DNA of 64,000 nt from Granulicella paludicola (GTDB taxonomy: Bacteria > Acidobacteriota > Terriglobia > Terriglobales > Acidobacteriaceae): assembly GCF_025685545.1 (NCBI RefSeq), contig NZ_JAGSYC010000024.1, positions 124,001-188,000 of the forward strand, read 5' to 3'. Below, in pieces: positions 8,669 through 17,950 of this stretch (position 1 is its first letter; each line of letters opens with the position of its first letter). The notes below the pieces were generated by a model that ran no database searches, was not told where the DNA came from, and worked only from the letters and a program-made list of their open reading frames with translations. A program made the translations under genes and the position numbers.

Positions 8669-9043
8669 TCAGCCTTGCTGCGACATCATCTGGATCTTTT
8701 CCAGAACTGCCTCTTTGGTGAAGGGTTTCATCACGTACTCATTTGCTCCAGCTTCGAGTGCCAGTTGAACATGCCCTATCTCGGTTTCGGTCGTGACCAT
8801 GATCAAGGGAACGCGCGAGAAACGTTGTTGTGCCCGGAAGTGGCGGATAAACTCCAGTCCATTCATCTCCGGCATGTTCCAGTCCACAAGAATGAGTGAG
8901 GGCGTGCCCTCTGTCTGCTCTACCAGATCCAGAGCCTCTCGCCCGTTCCCTGCCTGGCTTACCTCATAGCCAAGCTCGGTCAACATTCTTGTCAGGATCA
9001 TTCGCACAGGCCGGGAATCGTCGATCACCATTGCCTTATTCAT
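8669..9043 (-). CDS. cheY: CheY-like single-domain response regulator
   Basis: This is a 124-aa receiver with all expected phosphorylation residues: the acidic pair in VIDDS near the N-terminus, acceptor Asp in LVDWNMPEMNG (about residue 54), Thr in MVTTETE and Lys in VMKPFT. It is the probable diffusible output of CheA in this operon, or a phosphate sink, because a second CheY lies at the front of the operon. It is followed by cheB after 12 bases and separated from the receptor gene by 110 bases holding a hairpin. Confidence 0.93.
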   Translation of the reverse strand: MNKAMVIDDSRPVRMILTRMLTELGYEVSQAGNGREALDLVEQTEGTPSLILVDWNMPEMNGLEFIRHFRAQQRFSRVPLIMVTTETEIGHVQLALEAGANEYVMKPFTKEAVLEKIQMMSQQG

Positions 9044-9107
9044 GAGCTTAGCCTCGGCTCCTCATCGTTCCATGTTCAAGTGTTCTTCTTTACAGACAGC
9101 ATGCACA

Positions 9108-9138
9108 GGATGATCGAAGACCAGGTCGTCGATCATCC
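9108..9138. other. Hairpin between receptor gene and cheY
   Basis: A perfect 10-bp inverted repeat GGATGATCGA/TCGATCATCC, with inner GAC/GTC pairing, lies 15 bases beyond the receptor stop inside the chemotaxis operon. There is no U-tract. It may be an RNA processing or stability element that sets different levels for the receptor/kinase half and the cheY-cheB-cheR half. Confidence 0.5.
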
Positions 9139-9153
9139 CGCTGGTTCGTCGAG

Positions 9154-11076
9154 TTACTGCAGCTGTCGGGACTGAGCCACAAACCCCTGCAGCTGCAATG
9201 CGAGATGACTCAGTTCCTGCGCTGCCTTCTGCGTGTCGTTCGCAGCCTGCGTCGTTTCCAAGGCCGCCGATGCAACACCGGAGATGTTTTTCGCAATATC
9301 GCCGACACCTTTGGCTGCTTCGGCAACGTTTCTGCCGATTTCGTTTGTGGTCACCGACTGCTCTTCAACAGCGGACGCGATGCTGTTGGAGATGTCGCTG
9401 ATCTGGTTGATGATGTTGCTGATTTCGCCGATGGCGTCAACCGCTCCACGTGTGTCTGTCTGGATCGCGTCGATCTTTTGACCGATGTCTTCGGTCGCTG
9501 TCGCTGTTTGCTTTGCCAGCTCCTTCACCTCGTTCGCGACAACGGCGAAGCCTTTGCCCGCCTCGCCTGCACGCGCAGCTTCAATCGTTGCGTTCAGCGC
9601 GAGGAGATTCGTCTGCTGCGCGATGGATGTGATGACCTTGATGACCTTGCCGATCTCCTTACTCGAATCACCGAGTTTGCCCATGATCGTGTTCGTCGAT
9701 TCAGCTACAGTCACAGCATTCTTCGCGACCCGTGCCGCTTCGTTTGCATTCTTGGAGATTTCGCGGATCGAGACCTGCATCTCCTCCGAGCCTGCTGCCA
9801 CGACGGTGACGTTTGTGGAGACCTCGGAACTCGCATCAGACACCACATTTGCCTGAGTCGCTGTCTCCTCTGCGTTGCCCGCCATCTGCTGACTGATGGA
9901 GGTGAGTTCTTCTGAGGAAGACGACACGGACGAGGCCGTCTGCTCGATTCTGTCTTCCAGTTCCCTGCGTGGTGTGATATCGGTCAGATACTTCAAGACG
10001 CGAAATGGCTTACCGCTCTGATCCGACAGCAGGGAATAGGTCGCATCGATCCATACCTCGCGGCCCCCCTTGGCGAGTCGCTGAAATGCTCCTGCCACCT
10101 GCTCACCCAGATTCAAACGTCTCCACAAGTCCTTATATTCCGGGCTCTGCGCGAACGAGGGACTGCAAAGCACCCGGTGGTTTTTCCCTTTGACTTCTTC
10201 AAGGGAGTAACCAAAGAGGTGTAACAGCGTCTCGTTCGCCGTAATGATGGTTCCATCCATGAGGAACTCAATAAATCCTCTTCCTCTGAGCATCGCTTGA
10301 CGCGCTGCGGTGGAATCGGTCGCATACTTCACGATGCGATAGGGACGGCCGTCTCCATCAAGAAGAGGACAATAGGAAGCTTGCAACCAGATCGATTTAC
10401 CAGCCTTGCCATAGCGATGAAACTCGCCGGTCTGCGCTTCGCCAAGGCCGAGGTGTTGCCAGAACTCTCGATAGATCGGAAGGCTTCGTTCCAATTCATC
10501 TACAAAGATGCTGTGGTGCTTACCTACGATCTCGTCCAGGCGGAAATCGACGAGCCTAAGGAAGGCTTCGTTGGCTGTCAGGATGTTTCCCGACAGGTCA
10601 AACTCGATGATGCCTTGGACCTTATTCAGCGCTTCGTTACGGCTTCTTACTTCTGTGATCTCATCCCAGTTCACAACCGTGCCGACATATTCGCCCTCCT
10701 TGTCGAGGACGGCATTAATATTGAGGTCGAGCCACAGATTGCCGATCCTGATATCTTTGCGAATAGGCAGTGAGCGCACATCCTCTAACATCTTGCGTAT
10801 CTGGTCGGCACGGTTGCCGTGGAAGGCATCAATCTTCATGCCAACCAGGTCTTCGTGAGTGACACCGAACTGCTTCTTGAGGGTCCCATCCAGCTTGCGC
10901 ATGGTTTCACGGGCTTTACGATTCAAGTAGACGAGTCGGAGATCTCTGTCCGCAACAAAGACGTTTACGCCAATGTTTTCCATCGCGAGGGAGATGTCCG
11001 CTAGACCACTCGTAGCTTCAGACATGGGTTCTTCGAGAGCGACGTCGCTGTGTGCCTTACTTCCGTTCCTTGCCAT
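9154..11076 (-). CDS. Methyl-accepting chemotaxis protein, cytoplasmic, three PAS domains
   Basis: This is a soluble chemoreceptor of 640 aa with no transmembrane segment. Three PAS domains (roughly residues 25-145, 150-260 and 265-375) with PAC-like tails ([22 protein letters not shown]) precede a coiled-coil signalling domain. The conserved tip is [20 protein letters not shown]. The PAS domains suggest intracellular redox, heme, flavin or small-ligand sensing. The cofactor is not evident. I chose ATG at 11076 because AAGAGG lies eight bases upstream. The longer frame starts with TTG at 11094. It lies 62 bases after cheW in the same operon. Confidence 0.93.
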   Translation of the reverse strand: MARNGSKAHSDVALEEPMSEATSGLADISLAMENIGVNVFVADRDLRLVYLNRKARETMRKLDGTLKKQFGVTHEDLVGMKIDAFHGNRADQIRKMLEDVRSLPIRKDIRIGNLWLDLNINAVLDKEGEYVGTVVNWDEITEVRSRNEALNKVQGIIEFDLSGNILTANEAFLRLVDFRLDEIVGKHHSIFVDELERSLPIYREFWQHLGLGEAQTGEFHRYGKAGKSIWLQASYCPLLDGDGRPYRIVKYATDSTAARQAMLRGRGFIEFLMDGTIITANETLLHLFGYSLEEVKGKNHRVLCSPSFAQSPEYKDLWRRLNLGEQVAGAFQRLAKGGREVWIDATYSLLSDQSGKPFRVLKYLTDITPRRELEDRIEQTASSVSSSSEELTSISQQMAGNAEETATQANVVSDASSEVSTNVTVVAAGSEEMQVSIREISKNANEAARVAKNAVTVAESTNTIMGKLGDSSKEIGKVIKVITSIAQQTNLLALNATIEAARAGEAGKGFAVVANEVKELAKQTATATEDIGQKIDAIQTDTRGAVDAIGEISNIINQISDISNSIASAVEEQSVTTNEIGRNVAEAAKGVGDIAKNISGVASAALETTQAANDTQKAAQELSHLALQLQGFVAQSRQLQ

Positions 11077-11138
11077 GATGAATCCTCTTTTCAAAACTCG
11101 ATAGGTGATTACTTCAGAACCGATAAAGGGCCGATGTC

Positions 11139-11612
11139 TTACGCCGCTATCTCAAGCGCTCGATCGAGATCGAGTACCAGCATGAGCTTGCCATCCAGTT
11201 TGTAGACGCCTTCGATAATTTCGCTCTCTTCCAGCGTGAGGCTTTCGGGTAGCCGTTCGAACGCGTCGGCAGGTGCATCGAGCACATCACCAATCTCATC
11301 CACCAGCAGACTGACAACGCCATCGTTCGTCCTCACCACAATGCTGATAGGCGCCTGCCCGAGCTGTCCCGTGGGGACGTTCAACCGTCTACGCATATCG
11401 ACGGCCGTTACAATCTGCCCCCGCAGGTTCATCAATCCTTCAATAACCGGTGGGGCTAGCGGAACCCTGGTGATCTCCGGGGAACGAAGGACCTCCTGTA
11501 CACGCAGAACGGCAATGCCAAAGAAATGACCGTCCACATAGAAGGTCGAATAGCGATTGATATCTGCCAATTTTGAGTCGCACGCACTCAAGGGTTGTGA
11601 TCTCTCGCTCAT
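11139..11612 (-). CDS. cheW: CheW coupling protein
   Basis: This 157-aa scaffold links the receptor to CheA. The CheW domain spans nearly the whole protein, with [14 protein letters not shown] near the start, [21 protein letters not shown] in the middle and [12 protein letters not shown] later. The start overlaps the cheA stop by four bases (ATGA), so production is coupled to the kinase. About 17 extra N-terminal residues precede the domain. Confidence 0.95.
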   Translation of the reverse strand: MSERSQPLSACDSKLADINRYSTFYVDGHFFGIAVLRVQEVLRSPEITRVPLAPPVIEGLMNLRGQIVTAVDMRRRLNVPTGQLGQAPISIVVRTNDGVVSLLVDEIGDVLDAPADAFERLPESLTLEESEIIEGVYKLDGKLMLVLDLDRALEIAA

Positions 11613-14293
11613 GCGGCCACCTTCGAAGATCCGGCGTCACGGTCCGTTGGCACAGATGTAGTCTTCTCCAGATGGAGGAGAGACCGAATCAGTCCATCCC
11701 GATCAAATCGCTCAAGCCATATCTCCGATGCAGCCTCACTGTATTCAGGGATCTCGTCTTTGCGCTCGCAAAGAAGAATGAGAGGCAGCGACTCTGCGCC
11801 TTTCTGCTCTGCAAGAATGCGAGTGAGACCCGCGTGCAGTTGCGACCGAAGTTTTCCAGTAAGCACAATGGCTTTCGGCAGCTTTCTCGCGATCTTCTGC
11901 AGTGCGTCGTTTGTGTCTTGAGCCTCAAGCACAGGGTGACCAGCCAGCTCTAGATAATTTCGCACCAGGCCGCGGGAGAAGCCGTTGTCATCCAGCAGGA
12001 GTACGGGTTGCTTACTCGGCGCCAGGTGCGGTGCCCAAGCGGTGCCGGCGAGCTGCAATACGGCGGCCAGATCCAGAAACTCCGTAATCTCGCCGTCGAT
12101 CACGGCGTGCCCGGAGATACCGGCGCGCCGACCTTCTTTAGAGATTCGCAAGGTCTCTGAATGAATGTCGAGTATCTGATCCACGATCAGTCCTACATGG
12201 CGATTGGCTTCTGAGAATACGATGACTGGGAGGGAATCATTCTGTTCTTCATGAACGGATGGCTGGCCATCGAGCAATTCGGAGAGACAAACCAGATCGA
12301 GTATCTCGTCTCTATATTGGACGACGAGCGAGCCGTTGCTTTGCTGGACACTCTTGCGTGAGAACTCCTCAAGCCTTGCGACGATCGAAATGGGAACCGC
12401 CACCCGGGCGTGGGCCCCGGAGCGGAAAAGCAGATATGTCTGCTGATCTTCATACGCGTCCTCGCGTTCGTCTGCGTCATGCCTGGTCTTCAGGGGGCTG
12501 TCGGCAACGACATTCGCAATCTGACCCAGGCCGACGACATCCAGGATGAGCGCCACACTGCCATCGCCCATGATGGTGGCACCTGCGAAGGGACGGAGAC
12601 CTTTCAATTGATTTCCAAGCGGCTTGACGACGATCTCCTGCGTGTCGCGAATGGAATCCACAATCAGGCCGAAGAGCTGCTCGTCCGATTGCAGGATGAC
12701 GATGTTCAGCACCTCGGAGTCTTCACCGCTGGCAGGAAGCTTGAGAATGTCGCGCAGGGAGACTATCGGGAGTAGCTTTCCGCGACGACGGTATACCGGC
12801 GTGCCATACACCATCTCGATCTGTCCGGATCCGGGGTTGTTCTCCAGCCGAAGCAGCTCACGCAGGCTCGCCTGTGGGATCACAAACTGCTCGCCACCGC
12901 TCTCGATAATCAGGCCGGGAATGATGGCGAGGGTCAGAGGGATCTTGATCTTGATGGTCGTGCCGTGACCCGTGGTGCTGCTCATATCCACAACACCGCC
13001 GATCTTCTCGATGTTTGTCTTGACGACGTCCATCCCCACACCACGACCGGAGATGCTTGTGACCTGCTCGGCTGTAGAGAAGCCGGGAAGGAATACAAGG
13101 TTGACCGCCTCGCGATCGCTTAGTTTCGCGATCTGCTCGGGATTCATCAATCCACGGTCGAGCGCTTTACGCTTCACGCGGTTGACGTCGATGCCACCTC
13201 CGTCGTCTGCGATCTCAATGTTGACCTTGCCACCCTCGTGATAGGCCCGCAGGGTAAGAGTGCCTGTTGCCGCTTTGCCCCGACGTGTCCGCTCTGCCGG
13301 AGCTTCAATGCCGTGATCGCAGCAGTTTCGAATAATGTGGGTCAATGGATCTTTGATGGCTTCGATGATGCTCTTGTCCAACTCGGTTTCGGCGCCGTCC
13401 ATCTCCAGGCGGATCTGCTTGCCACAGGAGGACGCCAGGTCACGCACTACGCGCGGCAGCTTATTCCAGACCACACCAATTGGCTGCATCCGCGCCTTCA
13501 TCACGTCCTCCTGCAGTTGCGACGTGATGAGGTTGAGGCGTTGTGCCGTCGCATTCAACATCGGATCATCCTGCTGCGTGGTGTATTGCAGAATCTGATT
13601 GCGCGCCAGCACCAGCTCGCCCACGAGGTTCATCACCTTATCCAGATGACCGACATCGACGCGGATCGTCGAATCAGCAATAGGGCCTGCCTTGTTTGCT
13701 GTGATCTTGTCCGCATCCTCACCCGGAGAAGTGAGCAGGGCTTCCTGTACGGGGACCGACATGATTGCTTCCGACGGCGGAGCCGTTGTCGTTGCCGACT
13801 GCAACTGAGCTTGCGCAGGCGCGCTTGCTGCTTTCGTTTCAGCCTCAACCGCTTCCAATCGCACCGTCTCAGTAATTTCGACGGTTGCTGCGAGACTTCC
13901 ATCGGACGTGCCTTTTACACTTGCTGCAGAAAGCCGCTGTCGCAGGTCCTCATACGTTTCACCACTCTCCTGCGATGTCTTCTCGATGCTGGAAAGCTCA
14001 TTCTTGATGGCGTCCGTAGATTCGAGCACCAGAGAGATCAGTTCGGCTGTAAGCTGCTTCTCGCCGGTACGCAGCTGCGAGAGAATATTTTCAGCAAGGT
14101 GCGTTACAGATTCGAGATTGCCGAATCCCAGAAATCCGCATGCACCCTTGATACTGTGAATCGTGCGGAAGATGCTACCCAGCAGCAGAGCGTCATCGGG
14201 ATGCTTTTCGAGATCGACAATCTCCTGCTCGAGGCGCGACAGATTCTCGTTGCTCTCAATCAAAAACTCGTTAATGATTTCCTGATCGTCCAC
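11609..14293 (-). CDS. cheA: CheA histidine kinase with extra CheW-like domain and degenerate receiver
   Basis: This 894-aa hybrid kinase is the centre of the chemotaxis operon. The HPt domain (1-110) has His46 in IFRTIHSIKG. A Pro/Ala-rich linker spans about 150-205, and the P3 dimerisation domain about 210-275. The ATPase domain (280-450) has N-box HIIRNCCDHG, G1 DDGGGID and G2 GRGVGMDVV. A first CheW-like domain covers 455-590 and a second 618-755. A receiver-like tail (763-870) keeps Asp768 and Asp769, but the acceptor position reads LTG instead of Asp and the conserved Lys-Pro reads ERF, so the tail is probably not phosphorylated. There is no separate CheY-binding P2 domain that I can recognise. 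Confidence 0.94.
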   Translation of the reverse strand: MDDQEIINEFLIESNENLSRLEQEIVDLEKHPDDALLLGSIFRTIHSIKGACGFLGFGNLESVTHLAENILSQLRTGEKQLTAELISLVLESTDAIKNELSSIEKTSQESGETYEDLRQRLSAASVKGTSDGSLAATVEITETVRLEAVEAETKAASAPAQAQLQSATTTAPPSEAIMSVPVQEALLTSPGEDADKITANKAGPIADSTIRVDVGHLDKVMNLVGELVLARNQILQYTTQQDDPMLNATAQRLNLITSQLQEDVMKARMQPIGVVWNKLPRVVRDLASSCGKQIRLEMDGAETELDKSIIEAIKDPLTHIIRNCCDHGIEAPAERTRRGKAATGTLTLRAYHEGGKVNIEIADDGGGIDVNRVKRKALDRGLMNPEQIAKLSDREAVNLVFLPGFSTAEQVTSISGRGVGMDVVKTNIEKIGGVVDMSSTTGHGTTIKIKIPLTLAIIPGLIIESGGEQFVIPQASLRELLRLENNPGSGQIEMVYGTPVYRRRGKLLPIVSLRDILKLPASGEDSEVLNIVILQSDEQLFGLIVDSIRDTQEIVVKPLGNQLKGLRPFAGATIMGDGSVALILDVVGLGQIANVVADSPLKTRHDADEREDAYEDQQTYLLFRSGAHARVAVPISIVARLEEFSRKSVQQSNGSLVVQYRDEILDLVCLSELLDGQPSVHEEQNDSLPVIVFSEANRHVGLIVDQILDIHSETLRISKEGRRAGISGHAVIDGEITEFLDLAAVLQLAGTAWAPHLAPSKQPVLLLDDNGFSRGLVRNYLELAGHPVLEAQDTNDALQKIARKLPKAIVLTGKLRSQLHAGLTRILAEQKGAESLPLILLCERKDEIPEYSEAASEIWLERFDRDGLIRSLLHLEKTTSVPTDRDAGSSKVAA

Positions 14294-14320
14294 GTGTTCC
14301 TCTGCAGTTGCTTCAAGCGG

Positions 14321-14809
14321 TTAGCTGTTGCGGCCCGGTCCGTAGAGAAGAGTGAGTTGCCCGGTGCCGTAGCCCGCAATGTCTACGGCAAAATCCACGC
14401 GCTCTGTTGGCGTTTTGATGGTTTGGTCGATATCCACTGGCACCACCGGTGGAGGCATTACCAGCCGTTGGAACACCTGGTGTCCGAGGCCTCGAAACAA
14501 CTGCGCGCAGATGTTCAGCACTTCTTTTGCAGAGTCAGCGAGGCTATCTTCCATCGCCCCAGCTTTGATGGAATCGAGCATCGCACAAGCGGGAAAGCTC
14601 AAGAGAGCGCCCGCCACATAGACCAGCAGTGGGAAATCGCATATCAGCAGACACGTTTGAATCTCATCCGCATCGCGGTAGACGCTGTAGACCCGCTTGC
14701 CTTTGGCAGATAGATCGAATGGCTTGGCGGGCTTGAGATCGATGGCGCGATTCAAGGTTCCGCACAGGAGTCGGGAGATCGTCTCTGCAGCAGGCAATCT
14801 TGTGCTCAT
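14321..14809 (-). CDS. CheX/CheC-like protein
   Basis: This is a 162-aa protein between a cheY and cheA. The segment DSAKEVLNICAQLF has the Glu-x-x-Asn arrangement of CheC/CheX phosphatases and aligns in style with the operon's last gene. A Pro-Val-rich loop (MPPPVVPVD) follows, then beta-rich sequence ending FAVDIAGYGTGQLTLLYG. It probably acts on phospho-CheY. Divergence is high enough that a non-catalytic structural role is possible. Its start overlaps the upstream cheY stop by four bases. Confidence 0.65.
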   Translation of the reverse strand: MSTRLPAAETISRLLCGTLNRAIDLKPAKPFDLSAKGKRVYSVYRDADEIQTCLLICDFPLLVYVAGALLSFPACAMLDSIKAGAMEDSLADSAKEVLNICAQLFRGLGHQVFQRLVMPPPVVPVDIDQTIKTPTERVDFAVDIAGYGTGQLTLLYGPGRNS

Positions 14810-15171
14810 TGCCCGAACTCCCCGGCCAGTGCCAGCTTCAGATCGTTCGAGGTAAAGGGCTTGGTAATCATGAACTGCGCACCGGCAGCGATAGCGCGTG
14901 CTCGCATCTCGGGGGCCGATTCTGACGTAATAAATCCGAACTTGACCACGCTGCCGATGGCCCGCAGCTGATTCAGCAATTCAATCCCCGTGGTGCCCGG
15001 CATGTTCCAGTCCGACAGCAGTAGATCGAGCACATTCTGCCTGGCAATCTGAAGCGCTTCTTCACCGTTCGAAGCTTCCAGCACTGTTCCCGTGCCGTAT
15101 CCGGCTTCGCGAAGCGCACGCTTCACCAAAAGCCTCATAGCCTTGCTGTCATCCACCAGCAAAATATTCAT
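14806..15171 (-). CDS. cheY: CheY-like response regulator, first gene of the chemotaxis operon
   Basis: This is a 121-aa receiver domain with LLVDDSKAMR, acceptor Asp in LLSDWNMPGTTG (about residue 55), Thr/Ser in FITSES and Lys in ITKPFT. It is distinct from the second CheY of the operon, so one may carry the output and the other drain phosphate. A purine-rich GAGGGCAAGG precedes the ATG, and no gene lies upstream for 390 bases, so the operon promoter should be in that gap. Confidence 0.93.
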   Translation of the reverse strand: MNILLVDDSKAMRLLVKRALREAGYGTGTVLEASNGEEALQIARQNVLDLLLSDWNMPGTTGIELLNQLRAIGSVVKFGFITSESAPEMRARAIAAGAQFMITKPFTSNDLKLALAGEFGQ

Positions 15172-15558
15172 ACCTTGCCCTCGATACCCGGGGTTGCTAC
15201 CCGACGTCGTTCTCGTAGACGCTATCGGCAGGGCAGGGAACTTCCATGAGGTACAAACTTCCGCTTATCTCAGACTGGCTGCTTTTCGTTAAGCGAGGAG
15301 ATGGCTGAGAAAGATTTGAGTGGCAGTGGCGGGGCGCGCTCGCCTGTGCAGGCGAGGAGGATCTATATCCCGAGTGGCAACTCGTCTTCGCCAAGGAGCC
15401 AGCCGCGGAGATTGTGCGTGCGCTCGCATGGGCAGGTCGGGAACGGGTCCAGTCTGCCTGCACCGATCCGACCTGCGATCAGGAGAAGGTCTTGGCGTAT
15501 GCGGTGAAACAAACCGCCGTAGCCCCGACCGTTTCCTTCCAACTTGAGTCTTTGAGAG
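15172..15558. other. Gap upstream of the chemotaxis operon, promoter presumed
   Basis: About 390 bases lie between the operon's first cheY and the end of the DAHP synthase gene, all on the minus strand. I see no convincing coding region. Short open frames on both strands have no recognisable content. A hairpin CTCGCCT/AGGCGAG with a GTGC loop lies at 15339-15356 and lacks a U-tract. I could not identify a confident -35/-10 pair. Confidence 0.5.
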
Positions 15559-16626
15559 CTACCGCTTCGATGTGGCGCGGCGTTGCTGCGTGGCTGTGGC
15601 GAGCTCCTGCAGGAGGGTTCGCGTCTCGGACCAGTCGATGCAGGCATCAGTGATGCTCTGGCCGTAGACAGGGGCCTTCCCGTCAAGCAGCGGCTGCGAG
15701 CCAGCGACGAGGTTGCTTTCGATCATGACGCCCATGATGCGATGGTCGCCTGCGGCGAGTTGCTGGGCTACATCGTGGGAGACCACTGCCTGGCGGCGAT
15801 GATCTTTGCCACTGTTGGCGTGGCTGAAGTCGATCATGATGCGAGGTTTCACGCCCGCTTTTTCCATCTGTTCGGCTGTGGATGCGATGGAGGCAGCGTC
15901 GAAGTTGGTGATCTGGCGGCCGCCGCGGAGGATGACGTGGCAGTCGGGGTTACCCGAGGTGAGAAGGATGGCGGACTGAGCGGTTTCTGTGGTGCCAAGG
16001 AAGGTGTGCGGATGGCTTGCGGAGAGGATCGCTTCAATAGCAATCTGCACGTTGCCGGAGGTGCCGTTCTTGAAGCCAATCGGGCAGGAGAGACCGGAGG
16101 CGAGCTGACGGTGGACCTGGCTTTCGGTGGTGCGCGCTCCAATGGCGCCCCAGCTTACGAGGTCGGCCACGTATTGCGGAGAGATCATATCGAGGAACTC
16201 AGTGCCCGCGGGGACACCCATCTCGGCGAGTTCAAGCAGCAGGCGCCGCGCGATGCGCAGGCCGTCGCTGATGCGAAACGACTCGTCAAAGTACGGATCG
16301 TTGATGAGGCCCTTCCAGCCGAGAGTGGTGCGCGGCTTTTCGAAGTAGACGCGCATAACAAGGATGAGATCGCTCGAAAAGTCGGAGATGGCCTGCTTCA
16401 ACAGGCCTGCATATTCCGTGGCAGCGATGGGATCGTGGATAGAGCAAGGGCCCACGACGACCAGCAGACGGTCGTCTTCGCCGTTGAGCAGGTCGACGAC
16501 CTGACGGCGAGCTTCGAAGACGGTGCGCGAAGCGCTGTCCGTAAGTGGCAGCTCCTCTTCAAGAAAGATGGGAGGGATGACGACTTTGCTGGATACGATC
16601 CTGAGGTTGTTTGTGGGATATGTCAT
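15559..16626 (-). CDS. aroG: 3-deoxy-7-phosphoheptulonate (DAHP) synthase, class I
   Basis: This 355-aa enzyme joins phosphoenolpyruvate and erythrose 4-phosphate in the first step of the shikimate pathway. Class-I AroF/G/H landmarks are present: VVGPCSIHDP near residue 56, MRVYFEKPRTTLGWKGLINDP, AIGARTTESQVHR, GFKNGTSG, LRGG and IMIDFSHANSGKDH. The length matches the E. coli enzymes. Which aromatic amino acid inhibits it cannot be told. It is followed on the same strand by the glycan-gene remnants. Confidence 0.95.
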   Translation of the reverse strand: MTYPTNNLRIVSSKVVIPPIFLEEELPLTDSASRTVFEARRQVVDLLNGEDDRLLVVVGPCSIHDPIAATEYAGLLKQAISDFSSDLILVMRVYFEKPRTTLGWKGLINDPYFDESFRISDGLRIARRLLLELAEMGVPAGTEFLDMISPQYVADLVSWGAIGARTTESQVHRQLASGLSCPIGFKNGTSGNVQIAIEAILSASHPHTFLGTTETAQSAILLTSGNPDCHVILRGGRQITNFDAASIASTAEQMEKAGVKPRIMIDFSHANSGKDHRRQAVVSHDVAQQLAAGDHRIMGVMIESNLVAGSQPLLDGKAPVYGQSITDACIDWSETRTLLQELATATQQRRATSKR

Positions 16627-16683
16627 GGCCGCCTACCAGAATACTAGCTATGGGCCGTTTGCAGCGGGGAGGTGCAGAGTATG

Positions 16684-17124
16684 TCAGTAGGCGCCGTCGC
16701 GACGCAAGACGGCGCTGAAGGTCTGGGAGAGTATCTTCAGGTCTCCTCTCAGAGAGCAGGCGAGTGCATATTCGCGATCAAGCAGCACGCGTTGCTCGAA
16801 GGTGAGGCGGCTGCGACCGGAGATCTGCCATAGCCCGGTAAGGCCAGGCTTGACGGTGCAGTAGTCGGAGAAGTGCGGGCCGTAACGCGCTACCTCCGCC
16901 TGCACGATGGGGCGTGGACCGACGATGCTCATGTCTCCTGAGAGCACGTTGAAGAACTGAGGCAACTCGTCGAGGCTGGTGCGCCGGAGGAGGCGTCCGA
17001 CGCGCGTGGTGCGCGGATCCTGCTTTAGCTTGTGACTGCAGGCCCACTCGGAGCGGGCGCGTTCGTCGTCGGTCAGGTGCTGCTGCAGTCGCGTCTCGGC
17101 GTCGACGCACATGGAGCGAAAGCT
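16684..17124 (-). pseudogene. C-terminal fragment of a polyprenyl-phosphate sugar phosphotransferase (WbaP/ExoY type)
   Basis: The frame encodes the conserved C-terminal domain: RTSLDELPQFFNVLSGDMS, VGPRPI, YCTVKPGLTGLWQISGRSR and a final LKILSQTFSAVLRRDGAY. These enzymes start exopolysaccharide or O-antigen chains on undecaprenyl phosphate. The membrane-embedded N-terminal part is missing. In-frame homology (SFRSM before the first ATG at 17112) continues to about base 17124 and then ends where a different gene fragment begins in another frame. A 142-aa product could still be made from ATG 17112, but it lacks the membrane anchor and is probably inactive. Confidence 0.75.
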
Positions 17125-17701
17125 CCTGACCGCGTCGCAGCCCCTTCAACATCGGCACCCGCAGCAGCAGCTCACGCGGGATCAGCAGCGTCGAGGTCTG
17201 GAGAAACCCTTCGCCTCCGCGCACGCCCTCAGGCCAGTAGAAGTATTCGCTGATCGGCTCCCCCGCCCGTGGCAACCGCGAAGGCGAGGTGGCACCCTTA
17301 CCCAGAGCTTCGTTGTAAAAGCGGCACGCGATAAAGGCGTTCCTATCTTCGAGTGTCGCGGCCAACAGCATCTGCTGCTCGATCTTCTCCGGCATCCACT
17401 CGTCGTCATCGTCAAGCAGAGCGACCCATTCGCCCTTTGCCGCGCGTGCTCCAAGATTGCGCGCCTCCGAGCCGCCTACATGTTCCTCAAGCGCGAGCAC
17501 GCGCACCCGCGACTCCTCCAGCGATTGCAGCGCCCGCTCCGTCGCCGTATCGGGACCGTCTATCACCACAATCACCTCGACGTTGGGATAGGTCTGCTCC
17601 AACGCGCAGCGCACCGCCCGGCATACCAGGTGCGGTCGATTCCGCGTCGGTATCACCACACTCACCAAAGGCATCTGCGCTATCGGCTGCATCCCAGGCA
17701 C
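17119..17701 (-). pseudogene. N-terminal fragment of a family-2 glycosyltransferase
   Basis: The frame from GTG 17701 (or ATG 17692 or 17674) encodes the GT-A core of a GT2 enzyme: VSVVIPTRNRP, VEVIVVIDGP, GARNLG-type segment SEARNLGARAAKGEW and the metal-binding LLDDDDEW at 95-102, then GFLQTSTLLIPRELLLR. Around residue 192 (GLRRGQ), where family members continue with a D-W-D-like motif, the sequence stops resembling GT2 and becomes Arg-rich nonsense. That stretch is the sugar-phosphotransferase fragment read in the wrong frame, out to 16778. This indicates a deletion that joined two neighbouring genes. Confidence 0.75.
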
Positions 17702-17950
17702 TCTAGTCCGTCCCTTCGCAGGTTAGCGATCGCAGCTCTGCAGGAACAGGGAATCACGCGCTCGCAATCAAAGTATGCAGAGAAATCATGATCGCGCGTA
17801 CGCCTTGGAAAAACTTACTTACGATCCCCGGACCATAATGATCCACTTCGTCGCGCAACGAAATCACTCGGTTGTTGATGCTGCGGCCAGAGCGTCATTT
17901 CCGCCCTGCAGCTCATCGTCTGCGTTGAGATCTGTCATGAGGAGCCGTTC

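Noticed and set aside
13238-14713. Long plus-strand open frame (491 codons)
   Set aside because: It lies antisense to cheA and the cheX-like gene; its product is Cys/Arg/Phe-rich with no recognisable domain and is a codon-bias shadow.
15301-15507. Small plus-strand frame in the gap before the chemotaxis operon
   Set aside because: No ribosome site and a Ser/Arg/Pro-rich product with no family; probably chance.
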